Assembly: GCA_947623455.1 (NCBI GenBank)
Contig: OX392538.1
Coordinates: forward strand, 35,448,001-35,512,000
Source of the DNA: Mimachlamys varia
Taxonomy: Eukaryota; Mollusca; Bivalvia; Pectinida; Pectinidae
Direction: 5' to 3'
DNA: 64,000 nucleotides
Part shown: piece after piece, positions 1 to 12,505 of the stretch
How the letters are laid out: every line of letters begins with the position of its first letter
Position numbering within the stretch: the first letter of the stretch is position 1
Notes under the pieces: generated by a model
The model's input: only the letters and a program-made list of their open reading frames with translations
Told to the model about the DNA's origin: nothing
Databases searched by the model: none
Program-made: the position numbers and the translations under genes

Positions 1-210
1 TTCTTTTTGTGTACAAAACTCACCTTAGTTCCGAGAAAGGGTTCTTTTTGTGTACAAGCCCTGTACATACGGGACAGTAATGACTGGTCTGTAGATAGTG
101 GACAATGCACGTTTTGCAAACTACAACGAAATGAGATACAAACACATAATAACAAGTTATTCCCAATGCTGTATGACGTATCTATAGAGTAATCAAACAT
201 AACTCAACAT

Positions 211-450
211 CATCGATATCCAGGCATCATGCTCACTTTCGCTCTCTGCACACCTGAAATAAGTCATAGCAAACATGTGGATGAGACGAGAAGTCTGAAG
301 TCTGAAGAAGTTTGATCCATTTAATAAACAATAAAGGAACCTCGCGGTCGCGTAATGGTAAAGATTAATGGTTTTAAGTCGAGCGTCGCTCTTCGGCTGT
401 AGTCTTTAAAGGACACATTTCAGCCTAGAGATTGGTCAGTTTTTTGGGTT
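211..450 (+). mobile_element. M1 MITE, decayed left part
   Basis: CATCATCGATATCCAGGCAT, CTTTCGCTCTCTGCACACC, CGCGGTCGCGTAATGGTAAA and GCCTAGAGATTGGTCAG follow the M1 order. The right TIR is gone. Confidence 0.72.
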
Positions 451-557
451 TTTTTTTTTAAATTCGAAACCAATAATATTCCATGGGCTTAGAGACCGAA
501 AGTGGACGTAGCTTATTGTGGATAGACTCAAAGTAATCCATTAAAAGAACAAAAGAA

Positions 558-690
558 GAGGACCAGGAATTCCAAACGGGTTAATAGTTTCTGCTTTATC
601 GACGACACCCATCATGTAAATCCAGGTCACATCCAAGTTGGTAAATGCCATGTCCTCAAAATGAGAACTGGAGTACACCAATGCACATAA
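558..690 (-). repeat. Dispersed repeat D fragment, reverse
   Basis: TGCTTTATCGACGACACCCA, CATGTAAATCCAGGTCACAT and TCCTCAAAATGAGAACTG are the complement of repeat D as seen at 62328. Partial. Confidence 0.78.
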
Positions 691-2720
691 GCTCTGGGTA
701 TCCTTATTCTTCAGAAAAAGTAGTTTTCAATATGTTTTATCATGCATATGACTCTGTACTGTTTATTTGAACTACCCTTAAGGCATATCATCTCTTAAGG
801 TTTTTTTTAGCAATTATTATTTAACGTCCAGCAGTTCCTGAGATGAAGTCTTTTGATGCTTTCGTAACACGATCGCTGATGACAAATCTCAATCTGCTGA
901 CTTTAACATGGCGACATATTGTATACTATAACAAGATGCTTTAATTAAAGCTGAAGACGTTTAAGCGCCTTTGTGAAGTTTGTTCATATAGAAATCCTTT
1001 TGAGATATTTTTCTGAAAGAATGATTTCCAAAAACTAAAGACGTCTAGAACAATTTATTAATTCATAAATGCACATGTAATAATGTAATAATTATATAGA
1101 ATTCTAATCGCTAAGTAACCGTTTTCGTACAAATATTTTTAAACACATTTATTCCTTATGCATATTCATGAAACTACTAAAAATATCTCAAAAGCAAAAA
1201 TAAAAATTTCAATTTTAAAGTACTTAGTTCATATTTAGTTTATTCAGCGATATTAAACCTATACATCATAACCTGCTCGCCTTGCACTTATTTTAAGTAA
1301 TTGAGGGATTGCGGAGACGAAACATATGTTTTGCTGACATAATTTATGTTTTCTGACACGGCACATGTCGAATGTTGACTTACGTAACACACCTGGCGTT
1401 TATATATAGATTATAAAATGAACGTTCATTTTAACAAAAATATAATTTTAACTTGATAAAGTTTAATAGCATTCTACATAACAATATTATGGCTTGTGAA
1501 GACTGTATGTATTTGCATTAATACTACAACCCACTCTATGAACATACCAGCAGAAATGCTGTTCATTTGAGAATAAAAGCATAAACCTCACACCGAGCTT
1601 CATGCAATATGGATGTAATCGCATTGCGTTCATACTTGCATGAATGCGTTAAAAATCCCGTTCAATCTCCTATATTCACGTACATATTATCTTGATATAC
1701 TTCATACTGCCTAAGATTCTTTTTTTTCATTTTTTCTACATTTACATAGCTCGCTTTTACATTTGGGTTATTTCTCATAACAAAACCTCGTTTGACAGCT
1801 TTAGCGAGAGATATAGCTTTAAAAACAATTATATATTATTCTCGTTATTTCATGCAGAAAACGATCGAATATCCACGCGGAAAGATGATAAAGTACATTC
1901 GGAACTACCTCTGTAAAGTACATCTACATATAGAACAGCGCTGTCAGACCCATCCTAAACCCCACACAAAGTTTGCCAGATTTCTTTTCAGTGAAAAACA
2001 TATTTTACATCTATTTTCTTGGCTGAGGTCCCAGTTTTCCTAGGGATACACAAAGGATTTATGTTTATTTTCTAACTAAAATATATAGTGATTGTCTTTT
2101 AAAACCAGCACATAATATTATATCTTTCTTTATCAGCTAACGAGACAGCGTAGCATTGCTTTGTATTTTCGAATTTCTTTAATTGGATATGTAACTATTG
2201 TAAGGGTCTTTTTGCCAAGTTTTTTTTATGAGATTGCACCTGCTCAGAATTTGTTTGTTTTGCTTTCTTCCAGCGCATTCAGATTATACAATTCTATATA
2301 GCCACTCATAGAATATTCCCAGGATAGTTCTTTTTCTCTTTTATTTGTATTTAGACCCAAATTCGATTTATAACCCCAAATTCGTTTCCGTTCTGATGCA
2401 GCTATAAACAAAGTTTTTTTTATGGAAAAAATAGGAATTTGATAAACAAGGTGAAAAGTTGTATATCGTTACTATCTGCATGGTCAATTAACATTTACAT
2501 ATTTCAATGAACTAAGTTAATAAGTTAAGTGAAAGATATAAATATATATTAATTATACAAAATAGCTTGTCCTATATATTTCTTTCAAGGTTCCCACTTT
2601 GTTCTTGCCTAGTAACATCATAAGCCAAAAGATGGCTGTTTGGTACATACACTTCTTAATAATTCATAACAAGTGTGTAGGCAAAGGAATTCAAGTTAAC
2701 ACTTGCGTAATCAAGTTTTA
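690..2720. other. AT-rich sequence, nothing recognised
   Basis: Only short chance ORFs (the longest 83 codons) and A/T runs. No splice-bounded exon or repeat match within the window was found. Confidence 0.5.
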
Positions 2721-2722
2721 TG

Positions 2723-2885
2723 CCTCAGTTCTCACTTTGAGACCATGCCATTTACTTGGATCTGACTTAGATTTACATGGCGGGTGTCGTCGATGAAGCA
2801 GAAGTCAATTACTCTTCCAGTACACCTGGTCTTATTCCCTTTTACTTTTACAAGGGTCTTCATGTAAAAATTCATTTTATTTTCG
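2723..2885 (+). repeat. Dispersed repeat D
   Basis: CTCAGTTCTCACTTTGAGAC, GGGTGTCGTCGATGAAGCAG, ACTCTTCCAGTACACCTGGT and CAAGGGTCTTCATGTAAAAA appear in the family order. Confidence 0.82.
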
Positions 2886-3184
2886 TCAATGAAAGTTATT
2901 TTCGTCTTTTAGGATTATATTTTTGTGATTAATAGAATAAACAAAATGTTGAACAGTTAGCAATTCATCTTTCTAATTACATGGTACATAGTTCTAGCTC
3001 CAAAGGTTTGCCGTAACCTTGATATTCACGATAATATCTTATTAGTAGTTGAACGATTCATAATAATCACAATTGACTCGTTATTAATTTGAAACTTAAC
3101 GTTACTCGGAAACTTTTCGGAAAATCGTACAAATAAGGTTTGTAAATCATCTTATTTTTTATTTTACAGTAGTTTAGAGCAATA

Positions 3185-3428
3185 AGGATTTCAATTTTTG
3201 TGGCCCCAAACATTACCGATGAGTCCTAGAAGGACGAAATGGGTGTATGGTTTCGAGTTTTTCATATTTGGCAAGCTGTATCGATTATTGTATTCCATAT
3301 GTACTAGGATTTCAATTTTTGTGGCCCCAAAACATTACCGATGAGTCCTAGAAGGACGGAATAAGTGTATGGTTTTGAGTAATTCATGTTTGGTAAGCTG
3401 TATCGATTATTGAATTCCATATGTACTA
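3185..3428 (+). repeat. 121 bp tandem duplication with hammerhead-like core
   Basis: Two units (3185-3305 and 3306-3428) share AGGATTTCAATTTTTGTGGC, ATTACCGATGAGTCCTAGAA, GGACG and GTATCGATTATTG. The segment CCGATGAGTCCTAGAAGGAC then GAAA in unit 1 (3216-3239) has the layout of a hammerhead ribozyme core with a GTCC/GGAC stem II. Confidence 0.85.
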
Positions 3429-3429
3429 G

Positions 3430-4970
3430 GTACGTATAATATATACCAAACGCAGAAATAAAATCGTACCACTGAAATATATATTAACATTATTATGTCC
3501 ACAAGCTTAGTATATCAAAGGTACAGACTGTCTGTAAGGCTTTAGATAACACAATCATATATGAGAAATATACAGACAAATATCAATTAATGTTATGCAG
3601 TGCAATTTGTGTGTCATTTCAAAGAACCGTGAAAAGAGATATCAAACTATTTATGGATGTGAACTATAAAAATTGTCTTTATTGGAGAACGAGTCATCTC
3701 CTTTTCCATGAAAACAATAAAAAAAATCGCCAGCATTGTTTTTGATCAAAACGTTTCCATAGCGACCGAAGTGATTAAAACCATATAAACTCCAATTAAA
3801 CTGGGCATTTTCGGTCAATGGGTGAAAAACAAGGTACTACTTTATCTCATCATTTCCTGACTGGCTTTAAAATTGGAAATGTAGAAACGATGAAGAAGAC
3901 GTTTATGGGATATTTTATGACAGGTTGTTTTGTTCTTATTAGCTAATCTTGATCTGGATGTACTTGTAGCAGTTTCAAGCTTTATAAGCATCAAAGCACA
4001 ACTTATTGATTTTTCAAATTAATATTCTGAGACAAGTTTTGCAGAAATATTGGTATTTTTTCATACACTATCTTAAATCCCGTCTTAGCACATTTTTTTT
4101 CTATTTCGAAGTTAATAATCACAAAACTAAAATTCATTCGAATTTCATATCATATTTTCTTAAAGTTGACCATACTTATAATGACGAATCCACGTTAGCA
4201 AAACTTGGTGGAGTCTTCTTAGCTTTTTTACAGCCGAGAGGAACATATAATGTTTAATTGTACTTTTATCTTAATTTTATATTTAAAAAGAAAACAATAC
4301 ATATACCAGGATGATACAATCCATTCATTCAGATAAGTGGGGGTTGTTTTATTTACTTATCATTTTTAGTACTAATATGAACAAAAACAACTTTTATTAA
4401 ATGTTTAATTTGTACAATAATTAAATTTCACGTTATGTATCGTTAAGCTGACAAAACACCATCTATTTTATCGATATTGCTTTGTTGATCAAACATATGT
4501 TTATTGTACCAATTACTGTACATCGAAAGCACCATTGTTGCTGATGAATTTAAACATTTCACAGCTAATATGTTTAATACCTAGTAAACGAGAAGGAAAT
4601 CTTTTTCATCACATCAACTCCAAAATAGCATCGTTTGCTAATAAATAACGGAGGCTAATTACTTCCGTTTAAAAGTGCAATAATATACACTATCGTACGT
4701 TTATGTGAGAAAGGAGTGTAATTATCGGTGTTTTTCGTTTCCTGATTACAATTTCATAATGACATTGCGATGCTTAGACATTGCTTTATCGAATACAATT
4801 AACGAGACATTTTTTTCATCCAATATTTACTTTGGCAAAGTACCGATGTATACAGGAAGAAAATAATCTCATAGTAATCTTTAATACATGAAAAAACTTA
4901 ATCCGTCATCTTCACTGTTTAGATGTTTATTACATGGATTGGTTTGGATTTTTTGATTGATTTTACGTCC
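3430..4970. other. AT-rich sequence, nothing recognised
   Basis: No exon-like segment; one 83-codon low-complexity ORF at 4006-4257 is dismissed. Confidence 0.5.
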
Positions 4971-4974
4971 TTTT

Positions 4975-5170
4975 AACAGCCATGGTCATTTAAGGACGGT
5001 CTCCTGGTGTAAGCGATGTGGGTGTGTGTTGAGAGAGTGTCTAATTGGGAGACTGCGGTATGTTCATGTAAGCCTTCTTGCGACAGTCCGGAACTGTTGC
5101 CGATTTAAAGTGCTACCACACTGAAGTATACTGCCAAAGGCCCCCAGCAGAACACCAGAGCGGCGATCTG
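4975..5170 (+). repeat. Dispersed repeat E
   Basis: GTCATTTAAGGACGGTCTCC, GTGTAAGCGATGTGGGTGTG, ATTTAAAGTGCTACCACACT and GAAGTATACTGCCAAAGGC. Shares order with 5560-5730. Confidence 0.8.
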
Positions 5171-5270
5171 TGTAACTGCTTCGAAGTTACTATTTTTAGA
5201 AGCAGTAAGTGAAATATTCCCTTTATGACGTCATTTTAATTGAAACGTCACTATATTCTTTACATATTAC

Positions 5271-5420
5271 GGCGGTGGCCGAGTGGTTAAAGTGTTACGA
5301 CATTAATTCTACAACTAGCCCTACACCTCTGGGTTGCGAGTTCAAAACCCACTCCAAAACCTCTTACGTCACTCCCTTAAATGACTCTGGCTATAAATAG
5401 AACGTACGACACAACACATC
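5271..5420 (+). mobile_element. Type A SINE, internally deleted
   Basis: GGCGGTGGCCGAGTGGTTAA and GGTTGCGAGTTCAAAACCC give A and B boxes. The middle (GGTCGGTGG to the core) is missing, and the tail resumes with CTTAAATGACTCTGGCTATA and ACGTACGACACAACACA. Confidence 0.78.
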
Positions 5421-5559
5421 AAATTAATTACGAATTTTCATCTTTACTTTTCTTTAAAGTTTTATCTTTTTTTTTGTGCTGAACTCATGATATTATCATT
5501 CCTGATATTTGTGATTTGGTTTTCTTTGTTTTATTAAGTTTTAAGCCCTGTTTATAGCA

Positions 5560-5735
5560 AAAGTCATTTAAGGTCGGCCTCCCGGTGCATGCGATGTGAG
5601 TGTTGAGTGCGTGAGTATTTGTGGGGCCTCGGCATATTCGTTTAAGCCTTTTTTGCGATAATGAAGAACTAATGTCGACTTTAAAGTGTTGCCATACTGA
5701 AGTATACTGCCGAAGGCGCCACTCAGTTACAATAT
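5560..5735 (+). repeat. Dispersed repeat E, second copy
   Basis: GTCATTTAAGGTCGGCCTCC, GCATGCGATGTGAGTGTTGA, TTTAAAGTGTTGCCATACTG and AAGTATACTGCCGAAGGCG. Confidence 0.8.
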
Positions 5736-5739
5736 ACTC

Positions 5740-7900
5740 GTTAAACAAGGAGTGGGTAACTACCATTGTCTGAGACTCTGATATGTCTCGCCTAGGGATA
5801 AAACCTAACCAAACTGAATAATTGTATAAAATTTAAAGTAAGTGAGTGTGTGTGATATTTTCTACAAATGAATGTGATACATTATTTGAAAATATTGTAC
5901 TTTGCATTGTATGAATTTTCTGAAAATAAAACCAATGCACAAAAACAACCTAACCTAACCCGCAGTTGCTTGAGTTTCTTTCAGTAAATAACAAATATAT
6001 ATGTGTGAAATGAGCCTCCCATTACAGTAATGTAATAGCATTACATTCTGTAATGGGTCGCGGCTCCATTTATATAAACATTTTTTTATAAACTGACAGA
6101 AACTCGAGCAACTGTGCCTAACCTCATAGGGACGAACGCTAAACTGTAGGCCAAAATGTGAGGTATTGTCAAAGAAGGCAATAGGGGGAAACAACGGTTA
6201 GAAAAATGAGAAAAGAAAAGATCCCAAATTTAGTCGCCTCGTATTATCATGCAACGGGGGCAGCAGGTACAATTCTTTCAATCTGAAAGTGAATTTTTTG
6301 GTTATTGTTATATGGACAAGGGGAGTAAAAGTAACTTCTTCTACGGTTCGATTAACATAGCATTGTTAGGTTCATATAACCAAATACTCAATAACTGCTT
6401 AAGCTTTATATTTAAGTAATATAATAAGATTTCTTTGAAATATGCGTACGGAAGGCAGCGAAATTCCACTTTTACAAGAAAGGTTGTGAAAGTCCCCCAG
6501 AGTATACTTTCTTGATTTGTCTCATATATATGTATGTAAGAGGATTTTCTGTCTTGTAAGTTGCAACAAGTAACACGTTCGCTGTTGTCTATATAATGAG
6601 GACATTTAGCGGACATTTTAACGGCGCCAACCAGGATTACATATATATACGCCATTCGAATGCATAGGATGGCGTCACAAATGGGTTTCATCGTGATGCA
6701 GCACTTCCTCTCATGAGATTCCATGTAATTATGGAGGTAATCAAATCTTTATCTTACTCGAGCTCCTTAATTTCAAAATCAACAAAAAATTTAACGAACT
6801 TAAAAAGACCAACTAATTAGCAAAGGGATAGTGAGAAATCAATTCGCAATTAATGTTTTGTTGTATGCTTATGTGCACACATATCTGTCGGCTCATATAT
6901 CAAGCGCAAGTTACTCCATTCCCGGCACGCGCAATTACACGTGCAATTGCATGTATTACACGTGCATGGTTTAACCCTTGTAATTACCGTCTTTATCCAT
7001 AATTAACCACGCTTTGGCATCGGTAGACACATATTTCACCATTTATGGTATCACATTATTTTGACTGGTGAAAAGAATCGATTCACAAGGCTCGTCTGGA
7101 AAAAGTCAAGAGTTTTTCCGGAAAGAGCCGACCCGATAATGTCCGGCAATTACATGTACACTTCCCGTACAACCTCTGATAGACAAATCTTGTTATTGAC
7201 CTCAGAGCGGCAGGATCGATAAAGCGCCTTGTATGATAACAAGGTTTTATCGGGTTGTCTTTTGTTTTACACGATTCTCCATATATACGATTGCAGTTAT
7301 TAAATCCACACAGCCACGGGGAGTAGACTTCTACGTATCAGGGCTATAATATCAGATTAACGTACACGTGTAACGTATACACAGATATATATTATATAGG
7401 TCTCATAAGTAATTACGACGGCACCTTCCGATATTAGCACTATATCCGAACAAATTAATGTAAGATAATTTATATATACAGGACATAAAACGGATGTCTG
7501 TAGAAATAAAAGAAATAAAAAAATGATAATAACATAATAAAAGTACACGGTCGCATTACTATACAAATAAACAGTAAAAACACATTTAACGAAGATCAGA
7601 GAGTATAAATGACATCGATATTATCTAATTATCATGAACGAGGGGTACACTGACGTAATTATAGGACAATGAAGCGACTGACGAGAGACAGATTAGCTTC
7701 CTCATAACACACAATCGATTCTAGCCTGTATGTTTTTTTTCACATGAACCTGTCCAGACCGAAACCTTTGTATTATTAAATGGTTGATTAATCTTTTGAG
7801 CACCAAGGTCAAACTTGAAACACTTGAAAATGTAAACTACTGCTTGCCATCTTTGATGTATTCTCATTACCATGTACCAGTGCTTCAAATGTGACGTCAT
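5740..7900. other. Gene-free stretch
   Basis: A 127-codon minus ORF at 6341-6724 has no recognisable domain and no good splice context. A short CCTAACCTAACC run sits at 5949-5960. Otherwise nothing. Confidence 0.45.
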
Positions 7901-7906
7901 AAAATA

Positions 7907-8098
7907 CATTCTGGTATGGTTCGGTTGGGCTGGACCTCTTAACAGATGTGGTAATTTAAGGACGTGCCAGGTATTGATGATGCAGGAAAGCCGGAGAACC
8001 AAAAGAAAAACCAACCGACCTGCTGTCAGTACCTCCTAGCAACTGCCCGGCGTAGGACTCGAACCCGCGATCCAGAGGTGGGTTGTACTGTTGACGTC
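7907..8098 (-). mobile_element. Type A SINE, reverse, head missing
   Basis: On the minus strand CTCTGGATCGCGGGTTCGAG is the B box, followed by CTGACAGCAGGTCGGTTGG, the mirror of GTCGGTGGTTTTTC, and CGTCCTTAAATTACC. The A-box part is not recognisable. Confidence 0.75.
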
Positions 8099-8739
8099 AT
8101 ATCAAATAAATTGACATGACGTCACATGTTTTGACGTAGACTTTCTTCTTTGTTTCACTTGCAATAGTTTAAATTTATAAAATTGCTTCATATATCCATT
8201 TAAGTATATTTTTAAATATACTACTAGATGATATACATACATGTACATGCATGAACACAATTGCAATGTACAATATACAATCAATGACCTGTTTTTAGGT
8301 GTATCCGAAGATTGATTAACCTTAAAAGGCGATATTTCCCGAGGCCTGTCCAGGCCACATTTGTTTATCAATAATAATAGATAATTGTATATAAATAGAA
8401 ACCAGTCTTTGCCAATGAAAATGTCAAATATTCTTTCTTTAAAAATGTTTTGTAGGTCTTTCTTCCTTGTAGAAAATTCTTCCTATTGTCTGTTCCCTAA
8501 CATTTAGTCTTATCTGTCAATTGTATGTTAATAATCGGGAATGGCCTTATATGGGGCTTACAGACATATATATACGTTTCTCTCTGATTTGAGTACAGTA
8601 CATATGGTCTTAAAATTAATCTTTTTTCAGCAGCCGACTGTGTCTAAAGCGGCAGACGTTTAATCTTCTTACCGCTGAGAGGATGCTCAACTGGTCAAGG
8701 CTAGGTCATCGGATTAGGACGACACAGTGTCCTAAAGGT

Positions 8740-9017
8740 CATCCTCGATATCCAGGGGTTAAGCTCACCTACGCTCTATACATCAATGAAATATGTCATG
8801 GCAAAAATGAAGGCTCTGTGTGCGCCATCTTGTTGATGATGCAAGAAATCTATTTCGACTCTTTGATGTATATCAAAAGAATCTCGTGGTCACATAACGG
8901 TAAAAATGAAAGGCTTTGTGTTTCAAAGACAGGAATCAACCTACCGATTTGTCATTTGTTTTTTTCTGAGCGTACCTTCAGTTTTGCCATTGCATATCCC
9001 AGGACCCCTGGATATCG
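8740..9017 (+). mobile_element. M1 MITE with deleted right TIR, abutting the next copy
   Basis: It begins CATCCTCGATATCCAGGGGT and proceeds through CTCGTGGTCACATAACGGTA. The right TIR is reduced to GCATATCCCAGGA joined to CCCCTGGATATCG, directly against the left end of the oppositely oriented copy at 9018. The 146-codon ORF across both is accidental. Confidence 0.82.
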
Positions 9018-9348
9018 CATCCTCGATATCTATGGGTCGCGATCACCTACGCTCTCTACACCCCTGGAATATGTCATGACAAAGCTGAAGGCGCTCAGGT
9101 TAAACAACCTGACAAATCGCTAGGCTGCATGACTGTCATTTGAAGATTACACAGGAGCTGCAACTGACTTTAAAGCCTGTCAATTTTACCGTTCTGTGAC
9201 CTCGAGGTTCTTTTGATGTACATCAAAGGGGCGACCAGTCTTCTTGCCTTGTCAACAAGGTGGCGCACTCGGAGCCTACAGTTTTGCCATGATATATTCC
9301 AGGGGTGTAGAAAGCGTTGTCGATCGTAACCCAAGGATATCGAGGATG
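9018..9348 (-). mobile_element. ~331 bp long-TIR MITE (family M1), complete
   Basis: Left end CATCCTCGATATCTATGGGT and right end CAAGGATATCGAGGATG are inverted repeats that continue through GATCACCTACGCTCTCTACA and the mirror GTGTAGAAAGCGTTGTCGAT, about 60 bp in all. The interior has CGCTAGGCTGCATG and the palindrome TTGATGTACATCAA. No coding capacity. Confidence 0.88.
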
Positions 9349-9349
9349 C

Positions 9350-10450
9350 TTAAAAGCCAACACTACCATATATATGCGCCATGTAATTAGCACTGGGCTG
9401 TTGGACTGAGCTGAAGTAAATGGGACAAATCGAAGAAGCAATTTTATAAAGGTGAAATATTTACTTATATTATATCCTTCCATGTTAAAATCAAAGTATT
9501 TTGTTATGACCAAAATTACAATTTCAAAGTCTTCGAGGCAGTTGGAAAACTTTGATTAATCCGAATATTCGAGCTAAGCGCGTTCGAATGTTTGGTGTAA
9601 AGTTTAGCCTGGACTTGCAAACTTCTTTGTACTTCTTATTAAACGAGGTCTTCGAGTTATAGAAACTCGAGATAATTATACTTTTTTACATTTTCACAAT
9701 TTTTAAACTTTATAAAATAGTGTTAATACTTAACGAGCGAATTTAAATTTCACCAATTACCATAAAGATATCAATAAATAAACTGTTGACATCGTCAAAC
9801 TAGTCTAAAGATAACGAGATAATTATTGAAAATGGATAAGATAGGTTGGATAATGATGCTGGAACGAAAATGGCGGGAAATACATAAGCGAGATAACCGC
9901 AGCCAGATGGCGTGTATCTTTGACAATCTTTTAGGTCATTTGATAACGACCAAATGCTGTAGGTTGACGATCTGTTGATGTATATCAGCCTAATTTATGG
10001 CCTATTTCTTGTAACCCTTCTCCCAAGCAACAATATACCCAACCACATAAGTGACCCGTCGGTCATTGGCCGAACTTCGGCGGATTGTCTAGTTCAGTTT
10101 TGTAAGTAAGAATCTTGTAGCAGGCCACGCGACATTATCCTTCTCGGAAACGACCCTTGGCGTCCCCTTATGACAATACTAAACTGTAAATCACAATGAA
10201 AATAACCAAGCATCACTTATAAATGAGCCATGGCGATAATGAAATCACCACAGTATGCATTGATGGGCAGGGCGAACTTAAATGCATTTCTAATCAGCGA
10301 AAATTCGCGTATTGCTACAATTTGATTGAAAACAGATAAGATCCCGACAATTAATATAAGAATGTACAAGGAGCACTGGCTGCCCAGACTTTCATGTACA
10401 TTTCTTAACTTAATGAATGACATTTTGTAACTTAAAAATCCAAATAGACA
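9350..10450. other. Gene-free stretch
   Basis: Unique AT-rich DNA between M1 elements; no exon or repeat recognised. Confidence 0.45.
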
Positions 10451-10454
10451 ATCA

Positions 10455-10781
10455 CATCCGCGATATCCAGGGGTTACGATCACCAACGCTCTCCCTTCCC
10501 CTGCAATATGTCGTGGCAAAACTGAAGGCTTCGTGTGAGCCACCGGGTTGATGAGAAAAGAAGCCTGGTCCGACGCTTCAATGTACATCAAAGAAATCTC
10601 GTGGTCACATAACGGTAAAAGTTAACAGGCTTTAAAGTCTTTGTACTCTTCAATGAACAGCTATGCAACCTAGCGATTGGTCAGGTTGTTTTTTTTAACC
10701 TGAGTTTGGCTTCATTTTGCCATGACATATGCAAGGGGTGAAGAGAGCTTAGGTGATCGTAACCCCTGTATATCGAGGATG
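10455..10781 (+). mobile_element. M1 MITE, complete
   Basis: Ends CATCCGCGATATCCAGGGGT and CCTGTATATCGAGGATG; interior TTCAATGTACATCAAAG, ACATAACGGTAAAAG and CCTAGCGATTGGTCAGG. About 327 bp. Confidence 0.88.
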
Positions 10782-10811
10782 AGGAAATCATAAGATAATA
10801 TACAGATTTAA

Positions 10812-10900
10812 GAATGAACTATTAATTTAAGAAATTTCCTTAACTTCTGTAGCACTTTCCTATGGCGATTTTTACAAAGATCGTTCATAAAACTGAGGCT
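10812..10900. mobile_element. Decayed half-copy of the 190 bp MITE
   Basis: AGAAATTTCCTTAACTTCTG, CACTTTCCTATGGCGATTTT and CGTTCATAAAACT resemble the right half of the element at 37491. Ends not preserved. Confidence 0.55.
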
Positions 10901-10904
10901 AGGA

Positions 10905-11885
10905 AACATCAGAAACCGAAAAGAAAAGACATTTATACTCTGACAAATATAAAGGACAACAATATAGATACTGCTTAAGAAGTATTCCTGCTTATAAGAT
11001 TTCCCTGAAGACCGAGTGAAAAAAAAAATTCACCGTGTTACCGGCGAAATAAAGTGGGGCTTCGATATTCATTTTGTTTGTATGTGGGTTACCAATAAGA
11101 ACATGGTTCGATGGTATGAAAAAAAATCGCGTGATAATTCTAGGCAAATGAAAAAAAAATATACCAAAACAATTAATGCCATCATAGTACAATATTAAGA
11201 GGAAAAAATATATTTAGTAATTTTATATCTTTGCTTTCAACAGTAAAGGGATCTAATTAAAGGGGGTAGTAATTAGGTCCAGACCGCCTGTTAATAAATT
11301 TGTCATCAAATAAGATTTCATCGTTCTGTTTAGTGTATAGGTAAGATTATATGATCGTAGTTGGGGCTACTTCTCCGCCTTATCTATCTAATTACTCCGT
11401 ACTTTATCGGGGAAGACAACAGTTAATATTTATGAGTCTCAATAGGGCAGTAATATATAGATACTATCGAGATTCTTGCATCCATCAATTATGAAAAATC
11501 GCTAATAACACGATTTCCCTTAAAGGACAGTTAGCAGCATACATCTGACTGAATCATACTCTTGTTAAACGTAAGTCGAAGACAATGCTTTTTGCAGACA
11601 GCAGTGTACCCATGTTTTATAGCGGCGATTTTTATTAACACGGCACGCATTGTTAGCTTACAATATTGAGTGAGCATTACATGTCTTGTTGCTTTGCTTT
11701 GTGTTTCTGTAGCGATTTCTTACGAATTTCTTTCACGCCAATTTTTGAGACCATTAGCAATAAATCAGTCACGTCTAAATAAAGAATAAAACAAATAAAC
11801 ATTTACTTTGTATCATTCCTGAATGCTTTGGCTATGGAAAGAGTTGGTAGAAAAACATTTTATTTTTATCGTTTCAGGTTTTCAA
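10905..11885. other. Gene-free stretch
   Basis: AT-rich; opposing 60-66 codon ORFs at about 11000-11200 are mirror shadows of low-complexity sequence. Confidence 0.45.
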
Positions 11886-11887
11886 GA

Positions 11888-12110
11888 GGGCAGTGGTGGC
11901 TGAGTTGTTAAGATGTCTGACTTTCTGCCACCAACAAATCTCCATATCTTGGTTACGGGTTCGAAACCACCTTGGGGCAGATGCCATATACAGGCCGTAG
12001 GTCGGTGGTTTTTCTCCGTGAACTCCGGCTTTCCAACACCGCCAAAACATACCACGCCCTTAGATGACGATCGTTGTTACATATGTAATGAGACGTAAAC
12101 ACAAACAAAC
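11888..12110 (+). mobile_element. tRNA-headed SINE (type A)
   Basis: AGTGGTGGCTGAGTTGTTAA (A box), ACGGGTTCGAAACC (B box), GTCGGTGGTTTTTCTCCG and the tail ACGCCCTTAGATGACG then ACGTAAACACAAACAAACC. Diverged but collinear with the copy at 16287. Confidence 0.82.
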
Positions 12111-12274
12111 CAGGCCCATCTTTCTCATCTTTACAAAGACATTGACATCACAAGAAGATCCTGGCGTCCTTCCAGGAAAGGATAAATTGGGGAAAGCATT
12201 TATTTTACGCTACAAATCCCACGAAATTATTTTAATGTTATGAAAATAAACTCAAACACGCATTGAGGAATTTG

Positions 12275-12361
12275 AACTCATCCACCCCTGAAGACACATT
12301 TGAACTCTTCCAATTAACATGATGGACTAGTTCATTATAACATTTGAGGGATGAATGAGTT
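12275..12361. mobile_element. ~87 bp palindromic-end element G, copy 1
   Basis: AACTCATCCACCCCTGAAGA and CATTTGAGGGATGAATGAGT are inverted ends; the middle is TTTGAACTCTTCCAATT. Sibling copies are at 12390, 14602, 16182 and 54711. Confidence 0.8.
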
Positions 12362-12389
12362 TAATGTCACAACACACGGTATACCAACA

Positions 12390-12468
12390 AATCCAACCCT
12401 GAAGACACATTTGAACTCTTCAAATTGAAGGTTGGACTAGTTCATTATAACATTTCAGGGATGAATGA
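12390..12468. mobile_element. Element G, copy 2
   Basis: AATCCAACCCTGAAGACACA, TTGAACTCTTCAAATTG and CATTTCAGGGATGAATGA. Head-to-tail with copy 1, 29 bp apart. Confidence 0.8.
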
Positions 12469-12505
12469 TCGGTTTAATGTCAAAATACGCATGCGCAGTA
12501 CTCAC

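Noticed and set aside
5945..5962. Telomere-like CCTAACCTAACC
   Set aside because: Only two to three units; far too short for an interstitial telomere block.
6341..6724. 127-codon minus ORF containing KPICD
   Set aside because: Briefly considered as a PCGF RING continuation, but the CxxC/H spacing and flanking residues do not match and no acceptor fits the phase.
8683..9123. 146-codon plus-strand ORF
   Set aside because: It spans two M1 elements in opposite orientation; the frame is a by-product of repeat sequence.
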